A stretch of DNA of 64,000 nt from Rhyzopertha dominica (Eukaryota; Arthropoda; Insecta; Coleoptera; Bostrichidae): positions 868,001-932,000 of the forward strand of contig QCXZ01000137.1 of the NCBI GenBank assembly GCA_025024175.1. Reading direction: 5' to 3'. Below are positions 21,461-33,465 of this stretch, one piece after another. How positions within the stretch are numbered: the stretch's first letter is position 1; each line of letters starts with the position of its first letter. The notes under the pieces were generated by a model. That model was not told the DNA's origin. It made no database searches and was given only the letters and a program-made list of their open reading frames with translations. A program made the translations under genes and the position numbers.

Positions 21461-24400
21461 TCAATCCCCACCCCTGTTATAGATGGTCCCCACAACACCA
21501 TTCGTCCTTTTCTGCACGGTATCCAAAACAGTGTTGCCGTACTTAACCGTGGTACTGACCGCCCCAAACATTCTGTCCATGAGTCCTTTACTAACAACAG
21601 TCTTGTCCTCATGCACATTTCTCTTCCTCACCTTCAAAAACTTCATCACCACCTTGTTGAACTCGTCAGGAAACTCCTGGTGGGGGAAGTGTCCAGCGCC
21701 GTCCACTATCTTAACCACTGACTTCTCGCAGAAATCCGTGGACTGCACAACACCCTCCAGTTTGGCGAAGTTGTCCTTATTCCCGGTTATCAACAAGGTC
21801 GACACTATGGTGGGGCTGGATTTTTCGCTAATTCGAGAAAAGGGGAGGTTCCTGAAGTAGTTAATCGGGCCTGTCCAGTCTTCTTTTCTGGAGAACGTGT
21901 ACTTGTAAGCCTCCACGTAGGCCTCGCTGTCTTTCTGCTGGAGATGCTTGTGGCACTCGCTTATGATGCTCAAATCCTCCTTCATGGCGTCGATCTCCGG
22001 TAGAATCGGAAGCTGCGCGAAATTGATCCATTGATAATTGAAGGCGCACTTCACCGGAAGGACCTTCCAGTAGATGTTCGGATGTGGGCACGATACCGAC
22101 ACGAATCGGTCCACCAAATCCGGGAACTGATGGACCAAGTACCAGCCCAAGAGCGCGCCGAGATCGNGGCCGATGATGGTGCAACTGGACACGCCCAGNG
22201 NGGTGATGAGCTGGTTGATTTCCTGGAGGATGAGGTCGATGCGATAGCTGCTCCTTCGAAGCGGCTTGTCGGAATCGCCGAAACCTTTGAGATCCAGCGC
22301 CACAACCCGGAAGTGTTCCGAAAGGGCGGGCATTTGGTGGCGCCAGCTCAACCAGCAGTCGGGAAAGCCGTGGAGGAGCAGCACCAGGGGTTGGTTGCGT
22401 TCCCCAGATTCGACGTAGTGGAATTTTATGCCCTGGAAAAAGTAAGCGATAAATTGTGACCACATCGCAGGAACCAGTCAAAATAGAAGCTTTAATTTTC
22501 TGTATAGGTACAGGTATATTGCTCTGATGTTGCTTAAAAAGTTAAATACTTCTACAAGGGGCAGTTATTGCAAGGTCAGGGAAAGCATGATTGCAGGTTC
22601 CGCTTTATAGCAACGACATATACAGGATGTTTCACGAATGATAATGACCCTGACGAAATTAAAAATGCAACCCAAAATACATTATAATAGCCAATGTTGT
22701 TATTATACATAATGGTATTATTTTAAAAATAAATTAAGAATCCATGACGGCTATGCGCTATGGTACCTGTCACTGTATTTATTAGAAGTCAAAATGTATT
22801 CAAATGATGAAGAAACAGATATGATTTTGATTTATGGTGAATGCAAGAAAAATGCTTCCGCTGCTGCCCGTTTATACAGACGTTTTCCAAATAGAAGAGC
22901 TCCTGCCGATACAATTTTCAAGAGACTTGAATTAACTTTAAAGACAAACTGGCCACCACTGAAAAAGTCAAGAGAAAGTACAGCAACAGGCCCTGACAAT
23001 GAAATTAGAGTATTGGAAATGATTGACGAAAGTTCTCATATTAGTCAAAGGGTAGCCTCAAGAGCAACCGGTATTAGTCTGTCTTCAGTACACCGAATAA
23101 TTAAAGGCAATCAATTTCATCCGTATCACTTGCAATTGGTTCAAGCCTTAAAGGAGACAGATTATCCTACAAGGCTGGCTTTTTGTAACTTTTTTCGGGA
23201 ACACCAAAATGTGAGATTTTATGACAACATTTGCTTCTCAGATGAACCAAGATTTTGTAATAATGGTGGAGTTAACAAACATATCATGCATTATTATGCG
23301 CAAGAAAATCCACGTTGGATTCGAGAAGGACATTTTCAAACTATCTACTCGACGAATGTGGTGCAGAATATTGGGGAATCAAATTGTGGGGCCTTATTTT
23401 TTTCGCGATAGTTTAAACGACAATACATATCTAAATTTTGTAAGAAACATTTTACCGGTACTTCTCCAAATTGTAACTTTACAGGTATCTATGGTTCCAA
23501 CAAGATGGGGCACCTGCGCATTATCATAGAATAGTGCGAAATCATCTTGATTTGGTTTTACCTAACCGATGGATAGGAAGAGGTTCGATTAATCCTTGCC
23601 CACCGAGAAGCCCGGACCTTACTCCATGGATTTATTTCTGTGGGGAATGGTAAAAGAGCAAGTATACGCCAACACCAATTGAAAGTGTAGAACATTTAGA
23701 AAATAAAATACGTGATGCATATAGATCAGAAATGTTAATGCATGTTAAAAGATCGTTTTGGACACGAATTCAAGCTTGCTAAAACAGCGGAGGGCGACAT
23801 TTTGAACATTTATTACATTAATGTTTTTAAAAAATAAAATTTGTTTTACAATACCGAATTTCTTAAAGCAAATGAATGAAGTTTATGTCAAAATTTTCGA
23901 ATTTATACAGCTCTCTATGTTTTATATTTTTTAAGACGATGAACAATTATCAATGTTACCTCAGCAAATGTATTTTGGGTAGCATTATTAATTTTGTCTG
24001 GGTCATTATCATTCTAGAAACATCCTGTATAAGTAGCGTTTGTTAAATACTAATTATTTTCTAGGATATCTAATTTTAAATAACTCTCATTCAAGGCAGG
24101 TTTTCATCCAATATCAATAATTTTTCACTGAAATTGGACTTGCCAAATGCAGATTTTAGTTTTATGCAAGTGGTATTAGGTTTTATTAAACTGCGACTAA
24201 AAAGGTTCGAAACCGTCCCTAATTCGATTTGGATAAGCTGGTGAAGTTACCTAAATTGTAAAAGGAGAATATGTATCTACTAAATAATCAACATATTTTG
24301 TTCATCTTGGGTTGTAATTTACTTACATCAAAGGCAAGACAATCTTCTACTTTTTGCTTACTGATTGATAGGTAAGTGTAATTTAAGAATTTTCCAGGTT

Positions 24401-26529
24401 TGATGCATGATTACCGTGATGCTTCTAATACAGAAATATGTATACTTTTTTTGTGGGGATTTTTCACATTTTATTTGCAATAAAGTAGCTATAAGACTGT
24501 ACGACGCGAATTATTGTAAACTTACCACTATTTCTTGTCTATTTTGACTGCACTAAAGTATGTTATAAAATCGCGATAGATAGTATTATCAGTGAATAGC
24601 TAGACACTTGATTGTGGAAAGGAAAAAACAGATAACACGATTATCTGCTATACCCAAACCTGAAGCAATCAGTTTACCAGTTTGTTTTTGGTAGTTATCA
24701 TTCATAAAGAAGTTTGGACCCCTTGCCTATCCAAAGGTTGCTTCGATCTCCACGTCATCAAGCGTTTATCTTTGGTGAGCAATGACTGTTATTTTGTGAC
24801 TACGGATTATTCCCTGTAAGTTCTCGTTAGATAGACGCAGACTTTTAGGTATTAATTACTAAGATCAGATTAATATTGTTTAATAATATTTTTTCTTGTT
24901 TGGAGTTAACCTAGTCGTTTCACTGATAAGATAAGCAGCCATTGCACCAACAATGTTATTCAGCTTCTATGCATTTCAACACGTTGCTTTGATTTTTACT
25001 TTTCTTATCTTTTCGCGTGATACAAATGATCAAAACAATGAAAACTAACAGCTAAATCAACGCTTCTATGAATATACCCACTTTCTCTCTATTACCAAAA
25101 GAAAAGAACTCATTTTCCTCCAGTTGTAACTGAGCAAAGTGTGCTTAACGCAATTCATAATTTGAACAGTATATTTGTGGTGATTAATGTTTCTATATAG
25201 ACTGAACTTTGTCGTATATAAAGTTAATGTTTTGACGTCTGGTGGAAATTTCTTAATGTGTTTCTAATTATCCAATCACATTTGTTTTAATCTGCAAGCT
25301 CTATACAGGCTGATTGTCTCTAGTTATATTATGGTCTGTATTCAAATATAAGGTAGTATATGCTGGTATTCTTTGTTGTAGTTTGTGCTAGTATTTTTGA
25401 TCATTTTATAAATGTGGATATAATATTGATCAAGCTACACAATATATATACCAAGTATTGGAAGTAATACATGCTTTCTCGAATAAATTTAAGAAAACAT
25501 ATTATTATTTCAATGCAGTTCAGGTATTTTCGTTGCTGTTATTGTTATTAGCCCCTTTTTCATGCAAGTGTCAAGCCTCGAACATTTGAGCCGCATTGTT
25601 ACGTTTTAATTGAAATTCTTTTATTATGGCATACCATTAGACAAAAAGATTCTTTTCGTAATTGATAATAGTTGTTTTTTCACTTTTTATTGCAACTGCA
25701 AATAGTGAACGTTTTAACTAAGCCAGTAACAGAATATCGATAATGATAACTGTACAAGTAATAACACTAAAACGATATTTGGATACAAGTATTGACAAAT
25801 AGCAGGGCTTACTGAATTTATTACAAGATAATCTTTGATCTCCAAAAATATTCACGATAGACCCAAATATAACTTAATAAAGTAGAAAGGTTGCATTAAA
25901 CAAAGCAAATATAGATTAACCATTGTATCAATCATCCATGACATTCAATCAATCGACCAAAATCGATCACATTGCGTCTGAGTACGATTTAATTGTCTTT
26001 TAACCCTATCAAAATGATCTGGGGCCAATTCAAGGAAAAATTAAGGAGAAACATTGGGAGAAATTTAGCAATGAAACAATAACAATACTATTATTTAATA
26101 ACTGCGGACGTTTGGGAAAAATTTGTACCTCACGCAATAAAGACAGAGGATGAATATCGGAAGAATATTGTTAAAGACCTAGACAATGATAGTGACGGTC
26201 ATACTGATAATACTAGTGATTGAATGAAGCTACTATGACGATCGCCGAGATTCTACTTACAACATCGCCCTTCAAAACCTGCGACCCAAGCATCCACTTC
26301 GGATATTTACCTTCAGTTTGACGTATTTGTGTTGTCCTAGTCCGGGGTCAACCAAGCAGGCTGGCGGGTTATCCCTGGGCTGCAGCGCAAAAAAGGCGTT
26401 GGGGTCCCACAGCCACCGGAGCAGCCTCTTGCACAGCACCCAGAGCCCGAAGACGAAGGACAAACACCTCATCCTGAGGCAATCCCACAGGGGCACCGGC
26501 TCGATCACTTTCACATCGCTGTTGCCCAT
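21461..26529 (-). CDS. Epoxide hydrolase 4-like alpha/beta hydrolase, two exons
   Basis: Exons 26311-26529 (ATG at 26527-26529) and 21461-22432 (TGA at 21461-21463) splice in phase 0, giving 396 residues. Donor is AAG|GTAAATA, acceptor TTTTTCCAG|GGC. Exon 1 encodes a hydrophobic, probably membrane-anchoring segment (residues ~20-42) and PPACLVDPGLGQHKYVKLK, which matches vertebrate EPHX4. Exon 2 carries the hydrolase fold: HGFP oxyanion motif (94-97), nucleophile Asp163 in IGxDLGA, likely acid Asp293 and base His321 (GAGHFPH). The family hydrolyses epoxides through an enzyme-linked ester. A basic tail of about 60 residues extends past the usual end. Two residues (151, 162) are unknown because of n bases. 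The 3.9-kb intron contains mariner copy C. Substrate is not deducible. Confidence 0.9.
22621..24029 (+). mobile_element. Mariner-like element family M, copy C (both ends complete)
   Basis: A complete 1409-bp element flanked by TA duplications (22619-22620, 24030-24031). The left inverted repeat starts TACAGGATGTTTCACGAATG; the right end is its complement with a few mismatches, over about 64 bp. It encodes a DUF4817-type transposase on the plus strand, opposite to the host gene whose intron it occupies. As read, the second and third catalytic Asp residues are separated by 36 residues. Confidence 0.93.
22794..23815 (+). pseudogene. Mariner-like transposase pseudogene, copy C
   Basis: An open stretch of 205 codons from MYSNDEETDMILIYGECKKN includes the helix-turn-helix part (RVASRATGISLSSVHRI) and the first catalytic motif ICFSDEPRF. 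Frameshifts near 23360 and 23490 then separate it from the second (WFQQDGAPAHY) and third (PPRSPDLTP) motifs; a further base loss after TP introduces a stop. The C-terminus ends near SGGRHFEHLLH. All three Asp residues are present but no single frame covers them, so this copy cannot make the protein. Confidence 0.85.
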
Positions 26530-26539
26530 CGCACCGAAC

Positions 26540-26770
26540 CTAAACTAACGTGGGTATGCTGTAGTCGCTCGATCGAAACGCGGCAAAGGTCGCCGTTGAT
26601 AAAAACGAGATAAAAACGGATGAGCCATGAGCACGGCATTTTTCGGTCGCGAAAAATGCTGGGCAAAGTACCAGTAGCTGCAAGAAAAACTGTTTTAGCA
26701 GAACCCCATGCAAGGCGAGCGCTAAAGTTTGCTGAACTTTAAGCACAAAGCAGGAATTTACAGACCTCAT
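26540..26770 (-). promoter_or_regulatory. Probable 5' UTR and promoter region of the epoxide hydrolase gene
   Basis: GC-richer DNA directly upstream of the ATG at 26529, with no TATA box at a useful distance. Open stretches here have no domain and are probably UTR. Confidence 0.35.
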
Positions 26771-26826
26771 GTTGAGATACCCTATAAAAGAGATTTAATA
26801 TTAAAAGGCTTGTACTTGTTTAGTAT

Positions 26827-26845
26827 TATATATATATATATATAT
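26827..26845. repeat. TA dinucleotide microsatellite
   Basis: An uninterrupted TA run of about 19 bp upstream of the epoxide hydrolase gene. Confidence 0.9.
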
Positions 26846-26944
26846 TCTTATGAAAATCATTAATACCTTCCACAGTACTGTTAATTTCATGCGACTACGG
26901 TCGACTTTTATAAAAGCGTTGAATGAAAAACTATTTTCATTCAA

Positions 26945-28245
26945 CGATAAGAGATCTCGCATTTGCGCTTTATCCATAATATCACTATTGTCTTAAGCCA
27001 GTCTTTAACACCTTCATCAACACGATGGATAGACGCAAAACCACCAGGCCATGCTGTACGGGGGCATCTGTTGAGCATATGTCCAATTGTTTGGAGGGGA
27101 TCTCCACATTCACAAGAAGGGTTGATAGATGAATCCCATTTATTAAGAAAAAAACTTGCATTTCCCATGACCAGTGCGAAGGCGATTCAGAGTGACCCAA
27201 GACCTTCTTGGGAGGTCAGTTGCTGCTACCTCTTCCGTGGGATCGTCTATAAGCTGCTGATTGAATATATCATGTATCTTAAGTTGCCAAACAGAACACC
27301 ATCCATTTTCAATGGTATAAGGAGCATGAAGGAAATCTTCTGTCCACAGAGGTTTTCTAGAAGTTATCCGAGTTGTAGGTAGCTCTTGCAGATCTCGGGA
27401 AATCAGAAACTCATTGAGCCCGTTGCACAAAGCGTGGTTAACCAGACCCCCTGGTTAACATGCGGTTAACCAGCCGTTGCCATAGGCAGCGCCAATGAAG
27501 AACGCTTAAAAAGAACCGTTTCCATGACAATTGCCCGTTGACCGCGTGTTAACCAGGGGGTCTGGTTAACCACGCTTTGTGCAACGGGGCCATTAGGAGC
27601 TGATTGGTATTTTTGCCAAGCTTTATATGTAGCAAACTGTCTGCGAATCTCCGGAGGAGAAATGTTTGAAAGAATGCAAAGCCAAGGTAATAGAGTTGAC
27701 TTAATTGTTCCAGTGATTAGTCGCATTGCAGTATTTAACTGAGTGTCAATTTTTCCTGTGTGATGACTGTTTTCCAAACAGGACAGCAATACTCAGCAAT
27801 GCTATAAAGCAAAGTAGTTGCAGAAGTACGGAGTGCACCCGAACTTGTACCAGCAAGCTTATGCAGAATGTTATTTCTAGTCTGTAATTTTTTACTGACG
27901 TTTTCTAGATGTTTCTTGTACATTAGAGACGTATCTAGGGTCACTCCAAGGTATTTTGGCGAGAAGTTATGTTTAAGAATTATGTTATTTGACATAACTT
28001 GAAGCTGTTTCCTCTTTTGGTGATTGTTGAGATGAAAGCAAGTTACTTCTGTCTTCAATGGATTAGGGCACAAGCGCCAGGTTTTAAAATAGCAATTTGT
28101 AATCTCGATGTCACTTGAAAGGTTTTGTTCAAGTACAGAAATTTTCTCGATTGAGTTACTGGAAGGTCACTTATGTAAAGGTTGAAAAGAATAGGCGACA
28201 GAACCGATCCTTGTGGAATACCATTATTCAAAACCCTGAATGCGC
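26945..28245 (-). mobile_element. Non-LTR retrotransposon (LINE) remnant, reverse transcriptase to zinc-knuckle-like C-terminus
   Basis: Minus strand from high to low: NNGIPQGSVLSPILFNLYIS (reverse transcriptase, about 28160-28225), NPLKTEVTCFHL, SPKYLGVTLDTSLMYKKHLE, LLYSIAEYCCPVWKN, then RLRTGHGKCKFF, the Cys/His motif NPSCECGDPLQTIGHMLNRCP and the tail VKDWLKTIVILW. The order is that of I/Jockey-type insect LINEs, with the C-terminal CxC...H...C motif intact. The catalytic YADD block is missing from what I can read, so the reverse transcriptase is internally deleted. Frameshifts separate the pieces, and a MITE interrupts it at 27419-27588. Confidence 0.85.
27419..27588. mobile_element. 170-bp MITE with perfect 42-bp inverted repeats, inserted in the LINE
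   Basis: Left arm 27419-27460 and right arm 27547-27588 are exact reverse complements over 42 bp, starting CCCGTTGCACAAAGCG. Each arm has its own smaller palindrome (GTTAACCAG-6 nt-CTGGTTAAC). The 86-bp core has no coding capacity. No clear target duplication is seen beyond one base, although the LINE reading continues on both sides. The autonomous partner family is not identified. Confidence 0.9.
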
Positions 28246-28249
28246 TAGT

Positions 28250-29105
28250 TTTCTATTACTATTAAACTCGTAGGATGAATTACTATCTGTTCAAACATTA
28301 ATAATAAATCGATTTTGAAGATGAAACATTTATTGAAGTTCTATTTATTTTTACGGTTTTGGGGCAAATTTTTCCAAATTTTTGCGTATAATAATTTTCA
28401 GCAATAGCCGACAGATTAGTGGTAAAGTGTTATATGCACAAGTATTATGTATAATCAGTTTCAAAACTAATGAAACGTCTGTAACTTAACACGCCGCCAG
28501 CTAGCTACAAACTTATTATAAAGTGATTTTCCTATCTGTGTGCTAAAATAGACTATTTTATCAACACAAAAAAGTATGTCGAAAGTACCGAATTTCCGCA
28601 TCTTATCTTTCACTTTCAAAACTAGAGTAGGCATACTTTTATTACAATTTATTAAGTACAATTTACATCAAACTTATTAGAACCATCTAACTATTGAAAC
28701 TGTTTACGCTTCAGAAAGGCAGTTAGCTTGTGATATTTGCTAATATCGCAGTTCTCCTTTACATTAAAAGAAGCTTTCAATATTGAATATATACACCATA
28801 GAGTAGATTTCTTGGTTTTAGATTGCTCATAAATATACGACAGATACACATTCTTGTCCTAGGTGGTTGTAAAAGGAGTGAGCAACATAATCAATATTAA
28901 AAATCAAATAAATAATTAACTATTTGCCAATTAAAACTTTGTAACAGTTTATTCCAAATTTGTTTACTTTAGACCACCTTCAATATAGATAATATTGGAT
29001 TTTCCCATATAGACATAAACAATATGTTCGGAGACTTGTCTCCAGAAACACAATCAATTTAAAACCAACATCAGGTTACAAAGTTTAAATATAATGCATT
29101 ATAAA
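28250..29105. other. No gene seen
   Basis: AT-rich stretch between two mobile elements with only short ORFs lacking domains. Confidence 0.3.
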
Positions 29106-29111
29106 GCAACA

Positions 29112-30820
29112 CCCCGCTAAACATAGTATATATCAGAAACATTTCAAATCTTCAAATATATTGCATAAATGAAACGTTTGGGAGGTACATTTAGGTAATG
29201 TTTCGGTAATATGTATTTTGAGTACATACTGATTTGCAACGTATCTGCAATGTTCGTTATTTGCGCTTGAGGAATGTTTCTGCAATATGACATAAACTTA
29301 ACATTAACGTAACTTTCTTGACGTATGTTACGTATAACATAGGTATGCATCACATTCAAAGATAACATTAAGGATTGAGCCCGAAAGAGAAAAAATGATA
29401 TGAAAGATCTGTCTCAAATAACGATAGGAAGCGAACCATCTACTTTTGCAAAACAGAACCACTTACTGAATATTTAGAGAAAAATGAATATTTATCTGAT
29501 TGACAAAAGATTTAACTAGACCCTAAAGTATTTTCAAATAAATATTTTTACTATTTTTGTTGAAATTATTACTAATTGTGAGGTCTACATCACAGATTAT
29601 ATTTGACTTTTTACAAATTTTAGTTGTTATTATTATGTCGGATAGATCCTACTTATTTCTACACGACGTTTACTATTGGAACATTCTTGTTGCCATAGTG
29701 CTGTGATTGGCAACGTAGCAAACAGTTGGCAGCAGCGTGGCGTGTTCTGATCGCGCAAGGAGCAGGTGCAGAACACAGAGCGGGAGAGATTGACATAACC
29801 TGCTTAGCGTAAAGTGTTGTGGTTTTTGGTTTTGATCAGTTTTATTGCAGTTTAGACCATAAGAAATCAGCCCGTGGCATATAATGTGGCATGGAAGGTA
29901 AGCGTTTTTCGGATAGTACCCATATTTCATATACAGTGCTGTATCTGCTTGGCAGAAGTAGTTATAAAAATTACTTTTGAAGGCGGTTACAGAAAATATT
30001 TCATTGTTAATTAATAGTAGTGTTCATGAACAGAAAGGAAAAACAATTATGTAAATTACAAAACATGCATATAATAAAAGTAAAAAACTGCTAAACAATA
30101 AAAAATTGCTGATCTTTCTAATGCAGACTTCCAAACTGAGGTTTCCACGTGGTTTCGTCAGGCAACACCGAGATATCAGAGATCATAGTAACAGCATAAG
30201 GGAAATGGCCAATTTGTAAGTATATCTGCACCACAATGTTGGTTTTACTTTTAATAATTTTTGTTTAGGTGAACAGTTTGAAGATTCTGAACTTACGAAT
30301 GTAGTTAACCTGTTAAATTTAATGCAGTGTATGCCATATGGATTGCTGTTGTTTGTTTTATTTACTTCGCATCTGATGCTGTTATATATTTGTTTGTGTA
30401 TATATATATATGTAACTACTTTCTTATAATTTCTTATTTTACACATATTGTTTTGTCTACATATTATGCTTAGATTATGTAAATTATTATTGTGTATGCA
30501 CTTATGTAAACACTTCGTTTTCTTGAAAAGTAAATTGTATATTTAATTAGTAACAATTAATATTAATAAATACCCCAAATACAGTTTCAAATACGTTGTT
30601 GTAACGTTTAAAAAAGTACATATTGTAAACATTTCATAAATATAGGCTTTAAAATGTTTCGTAATGTTTCTTTCGTAACATTTCAGTGAAACATTCCTGA
30701 GGTAGGACATCTTCACAAACATAAATATTCATGAAACATTCCTGCAGCGAAATACGAAATGTTACAATATAACATTGCCTGTTTCAGATATGTTTCTGAT
30801 ACCGAAAATTGTTTAGTGGG
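29112..30820. mobile_element. Putative non-autonomous DNA transposon with subterminal inverted repeats
   Basis: The left end CCCCGCTAAACA...ATATCAGAAACAT (29112-29143) is the imperfect complement of the right end ATGTTTCTGATACC...TGTTTAGTGGG (about 30791-30820). Inside each end lie multiple copies of GAAACATT or its complement in palindromic arrangement, for example GAGGAATGTTTCTGCAATA near 29270 against GTGAAACATTCCTGAGG near 30687. No transposase is recognisable. A GC-richer central block at 29690-29900 ends with an ATG followed by GAAG|GTAAGC, a donor-like site. Target duplication not evident. Confidence 0.55.
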
Positions 30821-31660
30821 ACGGTTAGTATATTAGTATCAAATTTGTATAACAACAGAAATCATAAAGGCTTTTAAACATAGCATTTAATATTGCCGTA
30901 GTTCAAACAAACCATTTGAAAACTTTCATTACCAGATTTTATTTTATCAAAAACTAGTATTACTTCCACATCCAACGGATGGCAATGCAAGCCTCTTTTG
31001 GAAAATTTTTTGTTAAGAACCTTATTTGCAAATGAAGTTTCATAGCTTACTTTTCCATATCTCAGTCAGATATGGTAACTGTAAAAAAGTGACTTCATAA
31101 AAATGAATAGAACATTGGATACTTAGGTTTCCTTCAAAATATAATATTCCATCTAAAATATAAAAGTACCCATTTGACAAATTCAAATAATTAATTATTA
31201 TTGCTGGTGAACAGAATTAGAAATATTTTGTCTATGAAAGCAGAATCATCTTTTACTTGACAATTTTTAATAAGTGAAGTACTCAATTTTATGTAAAGAA
31301 GTGTAATTTGATTAAAATAGACTGGCAACCTTGTTGCAATAATAAGGCAGTAACAAAATATGTACTTATATGTAGGTGGTTCTCTTTGAAAAAAAGACGT
31401 TGTATATGCTCTGAAAATAAGCAAGAACCCATAACAAATGCTATTCTTGAAATTGTGCAATTACCTTGCATTGTTTGGCATTTTTGTAATTAATAATACA
31501 TATTCTGATATTTCGACAAGAAAACATACCTTAGTTTGTATTTCTGCTGGAATGACCTGCTAAATAATTATTTAGCTGGTCTGTGGAAAAGAAAGGTAAT
31601 ATGTGGAAAAAAGAAGGTTAGGAAAACTTATTTGGTAAAAGATATAAAACCCCAAAGTAA
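30821..31660. other. No gene seen
   Basis: AT-rich intergenic DNA between the transposon-like element and the 3' end of MOCS3. Confidence 0.3.
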
Positions 31661-31712
31661 ATATTTATTACAGAAAAGATGCAAAACATTTTAAGTCTTC
31701 TATAAAAACGCC

Positions 31713-31718
31713 TTTATT
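31713..31718 (-). promoter_or_regulatory. Polyadenylation signal of MOCS3
   Basis: AATAAA on the minus strand about 95 nt after the stop codon of MOCS3. Confidence 0.6.
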
Positions 31719-31810
31719 AAGTAACATCAAACACAAAAAAGTCACTCCAGACATCCTGTTTGTTGCTTAAATTAATGAAACCATCACAATACCTCAGTCT
31801 TACTTTCTCT

Positions 31811-33465
31811 TTAGTATACTGGAAATGCACTGTCTACAAGCTTAGAATAAGCATGCAAGCCCCCTCTGACACTAAAGAATTTCACAGAATCATCAGCAAC
31901 GAGCTGTTTCCAATATTTAACAGCCCTTTGAGAATCATTTCCCCTCCTGCAGATCACATACACTGCCAAAAAAAGAATCAGAATTTGTTGGATTGAAAAG
32001 GATGGTCAACTCACCTGTGCGATCTAACCTGCTTTCGACGATATTTTTCAGTGTTTCATCGTACTTCGAAGCCATTATTTCAGAATACGGCACGTTAATG
32101 GTCCCTTCCAAACTGCACATTTCGAACTGCTCCCTGGGCCTAACATCAACGGCGACTATCTCCTTCGATTTGAGCATTTCAGAGAATTCGACCGCGTTAA
32201 TATTCTCTTCTCTCGCAAGAACGTCTATGTTTTCCACCTAAAACAATCGGAAGTCAGGAGATGCGTGTTTTACTTGCTACTTGTTACCTTATCGTGCGCT
32301 TTAGCCCCACAAAACTCTTCGTAATCTATCGGTCCTAGAATTTCGGGGGAATCACCACAAATTTTACATTTAGGGTTCCGGGATCTGATTCGTACGTTGG
32401 TGAAGTTAGTTTGGGAACCGTCAAGCAACAGTAGCCTGCCAGAAAGTATTCCAGGCAAGCCGACTATGATTTTTAAGGTTTCAAGGGCTTGCAGCACACC
32501 TATTATACCTGGAACTACAAATGGGAAAATTACAGCAACATCTTTTTATCAATAATACTACCAAGTTAAATAAACTTTCAAATTACTTACTCACACCTAA
32601 AACACCACCATCACCACAACTTGTGACAGTCTCAGCAGGCGGTGGAGTAGGAAACAAGCAGCGGTAACATGGTCCACCCTTGTAATTGTACACCGTTAAT
32701 TGGCCTTCCATTTGCAAAGCGCTACCAGAAACCAAGGGAGTTCTGTGAATGACGCAAAGGTCGTTCAACAAATACCTGGTTGCAACATTGTCAGTACCAT
32801 CGATTACAACATCAAAATGGTTGTTTTGCATAACTTCACCGAGTGTAGCACTGTTAGCGTGCATTAAAAGCGGAATACATTGAACATTTGAATTTATTCT
32901 AGAATACAATAGGAATTGTTAATCTGTGGTTAGTACTAGACGTTATAGATTTACCTCTTAATCTTGTCATATGCCGACTTTACCTTTGGGATATCCAAGT
33001 CATGCTCGGTATGCAGTACTTGCCTATGCAGATTCGACAATTCCACTACATCACCATCAACCAGCGTCAATTGACCTTTATACAATAAAATACATACAAC
33101 AACTCACAGCATTATATCCCCAAACTTTACCTATGCCAGCAGCTGCCAAATACAGAGCAGCAGGGCAACCCAAGCCTCCAGTTCCGACTATCAAAACTTT
33201 GCTCTGTTTCAGCTTGTTCTGTCCTAAAATACCGATTTCCGGCATTACAATCTGACGACTGTATCTTGTTATTTCATCTGTAGATAATCCATTGTAGGTC
33301 TGAACTCGTGCTGATTTCTAAAAGAAACTGTTAGGTTTAGATTGCATGGGGTAAGCAGTATTATAGTACTTTCAATTCAGCCAATTTACGCTCCTTTTCC
33401 CTGAGCTCTTGCTTCAGTTCTATTATCTCCTTTTGTAAATTCACTATATCAGTTTCGATCGACAT
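31811..33465 (-). CDS. MOCS3: Adenylyltransferase and sulfurtransferase MOCS3 (Uba4)
   Basis: Seven exons on the minus strand: 33370-33465, 33131-33317, 32955-33075, 32591-32898, 32288-32514, 32015-32237, 31811-31962. All borders are GT-AG and the joined frame is 437 residues, close to the family length. After a coiled-coil N-terminus comes the E1-like domain: ATP-binding GTGGLGCP (77-84), [13 protein letters not shown], zinc cysteines 212/215 and 287/290, and active-site Cys229 in [11 protein letters not shown]. The rhodanese domain follows, with active Cys392 in [10 protein letters not shown]. The enzyme adenylates and thiolates the C-termini of MOCS2A and URM1, supplying sulfur for molybdopterin and for tRNA wobble-uridine thiolation in the cytosol. 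All catalytic and zinc residues are present. The exon 4 donor (GTGA|GTAAGT) was chosen because it keeps the GGVLGVIPG motif. Confidence 0.96.

Larger units (their letters stand above)
22433..26310 (-). other. Intron of the epoxide hydrolase 4-like gene
   Basis: A 3878-nt phase-0 intron with GT-AG borders. It contains mariner-like copy C (22621-24029). The remaining 24.0-26.3 kb is AT-rich with no further recognisable exon or repeat. Confidence 0.85.

Noticed and set aside
22031..22459. Long plus-strand and alternative minus-strand open frames over the epoxide hydrolase exon
   Set aside because: They are shadows of the true coding frame, which carries the hydrolase motifs and correct splice borders.
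22433..22465. Start codon of the epoxide hydrolase at the Met just upstream of exon 2
   Set aside because: That stretch is the end of an intron (TTTTTCCAG acceptor). The matching N-terminal exon with PPACLVDPGLG lies at 26311-26529.
27466..27789. Continuous open stretch crossing the MITE
   Set aside because: The part ending in LPMATAG is translated MITE sequence; only the distal part is LINE protein.
31993..33255. Plus-strand open stretches opposite MOCS3
   Set aside because: Antisense shadows of well-supported MOCS3 exons.
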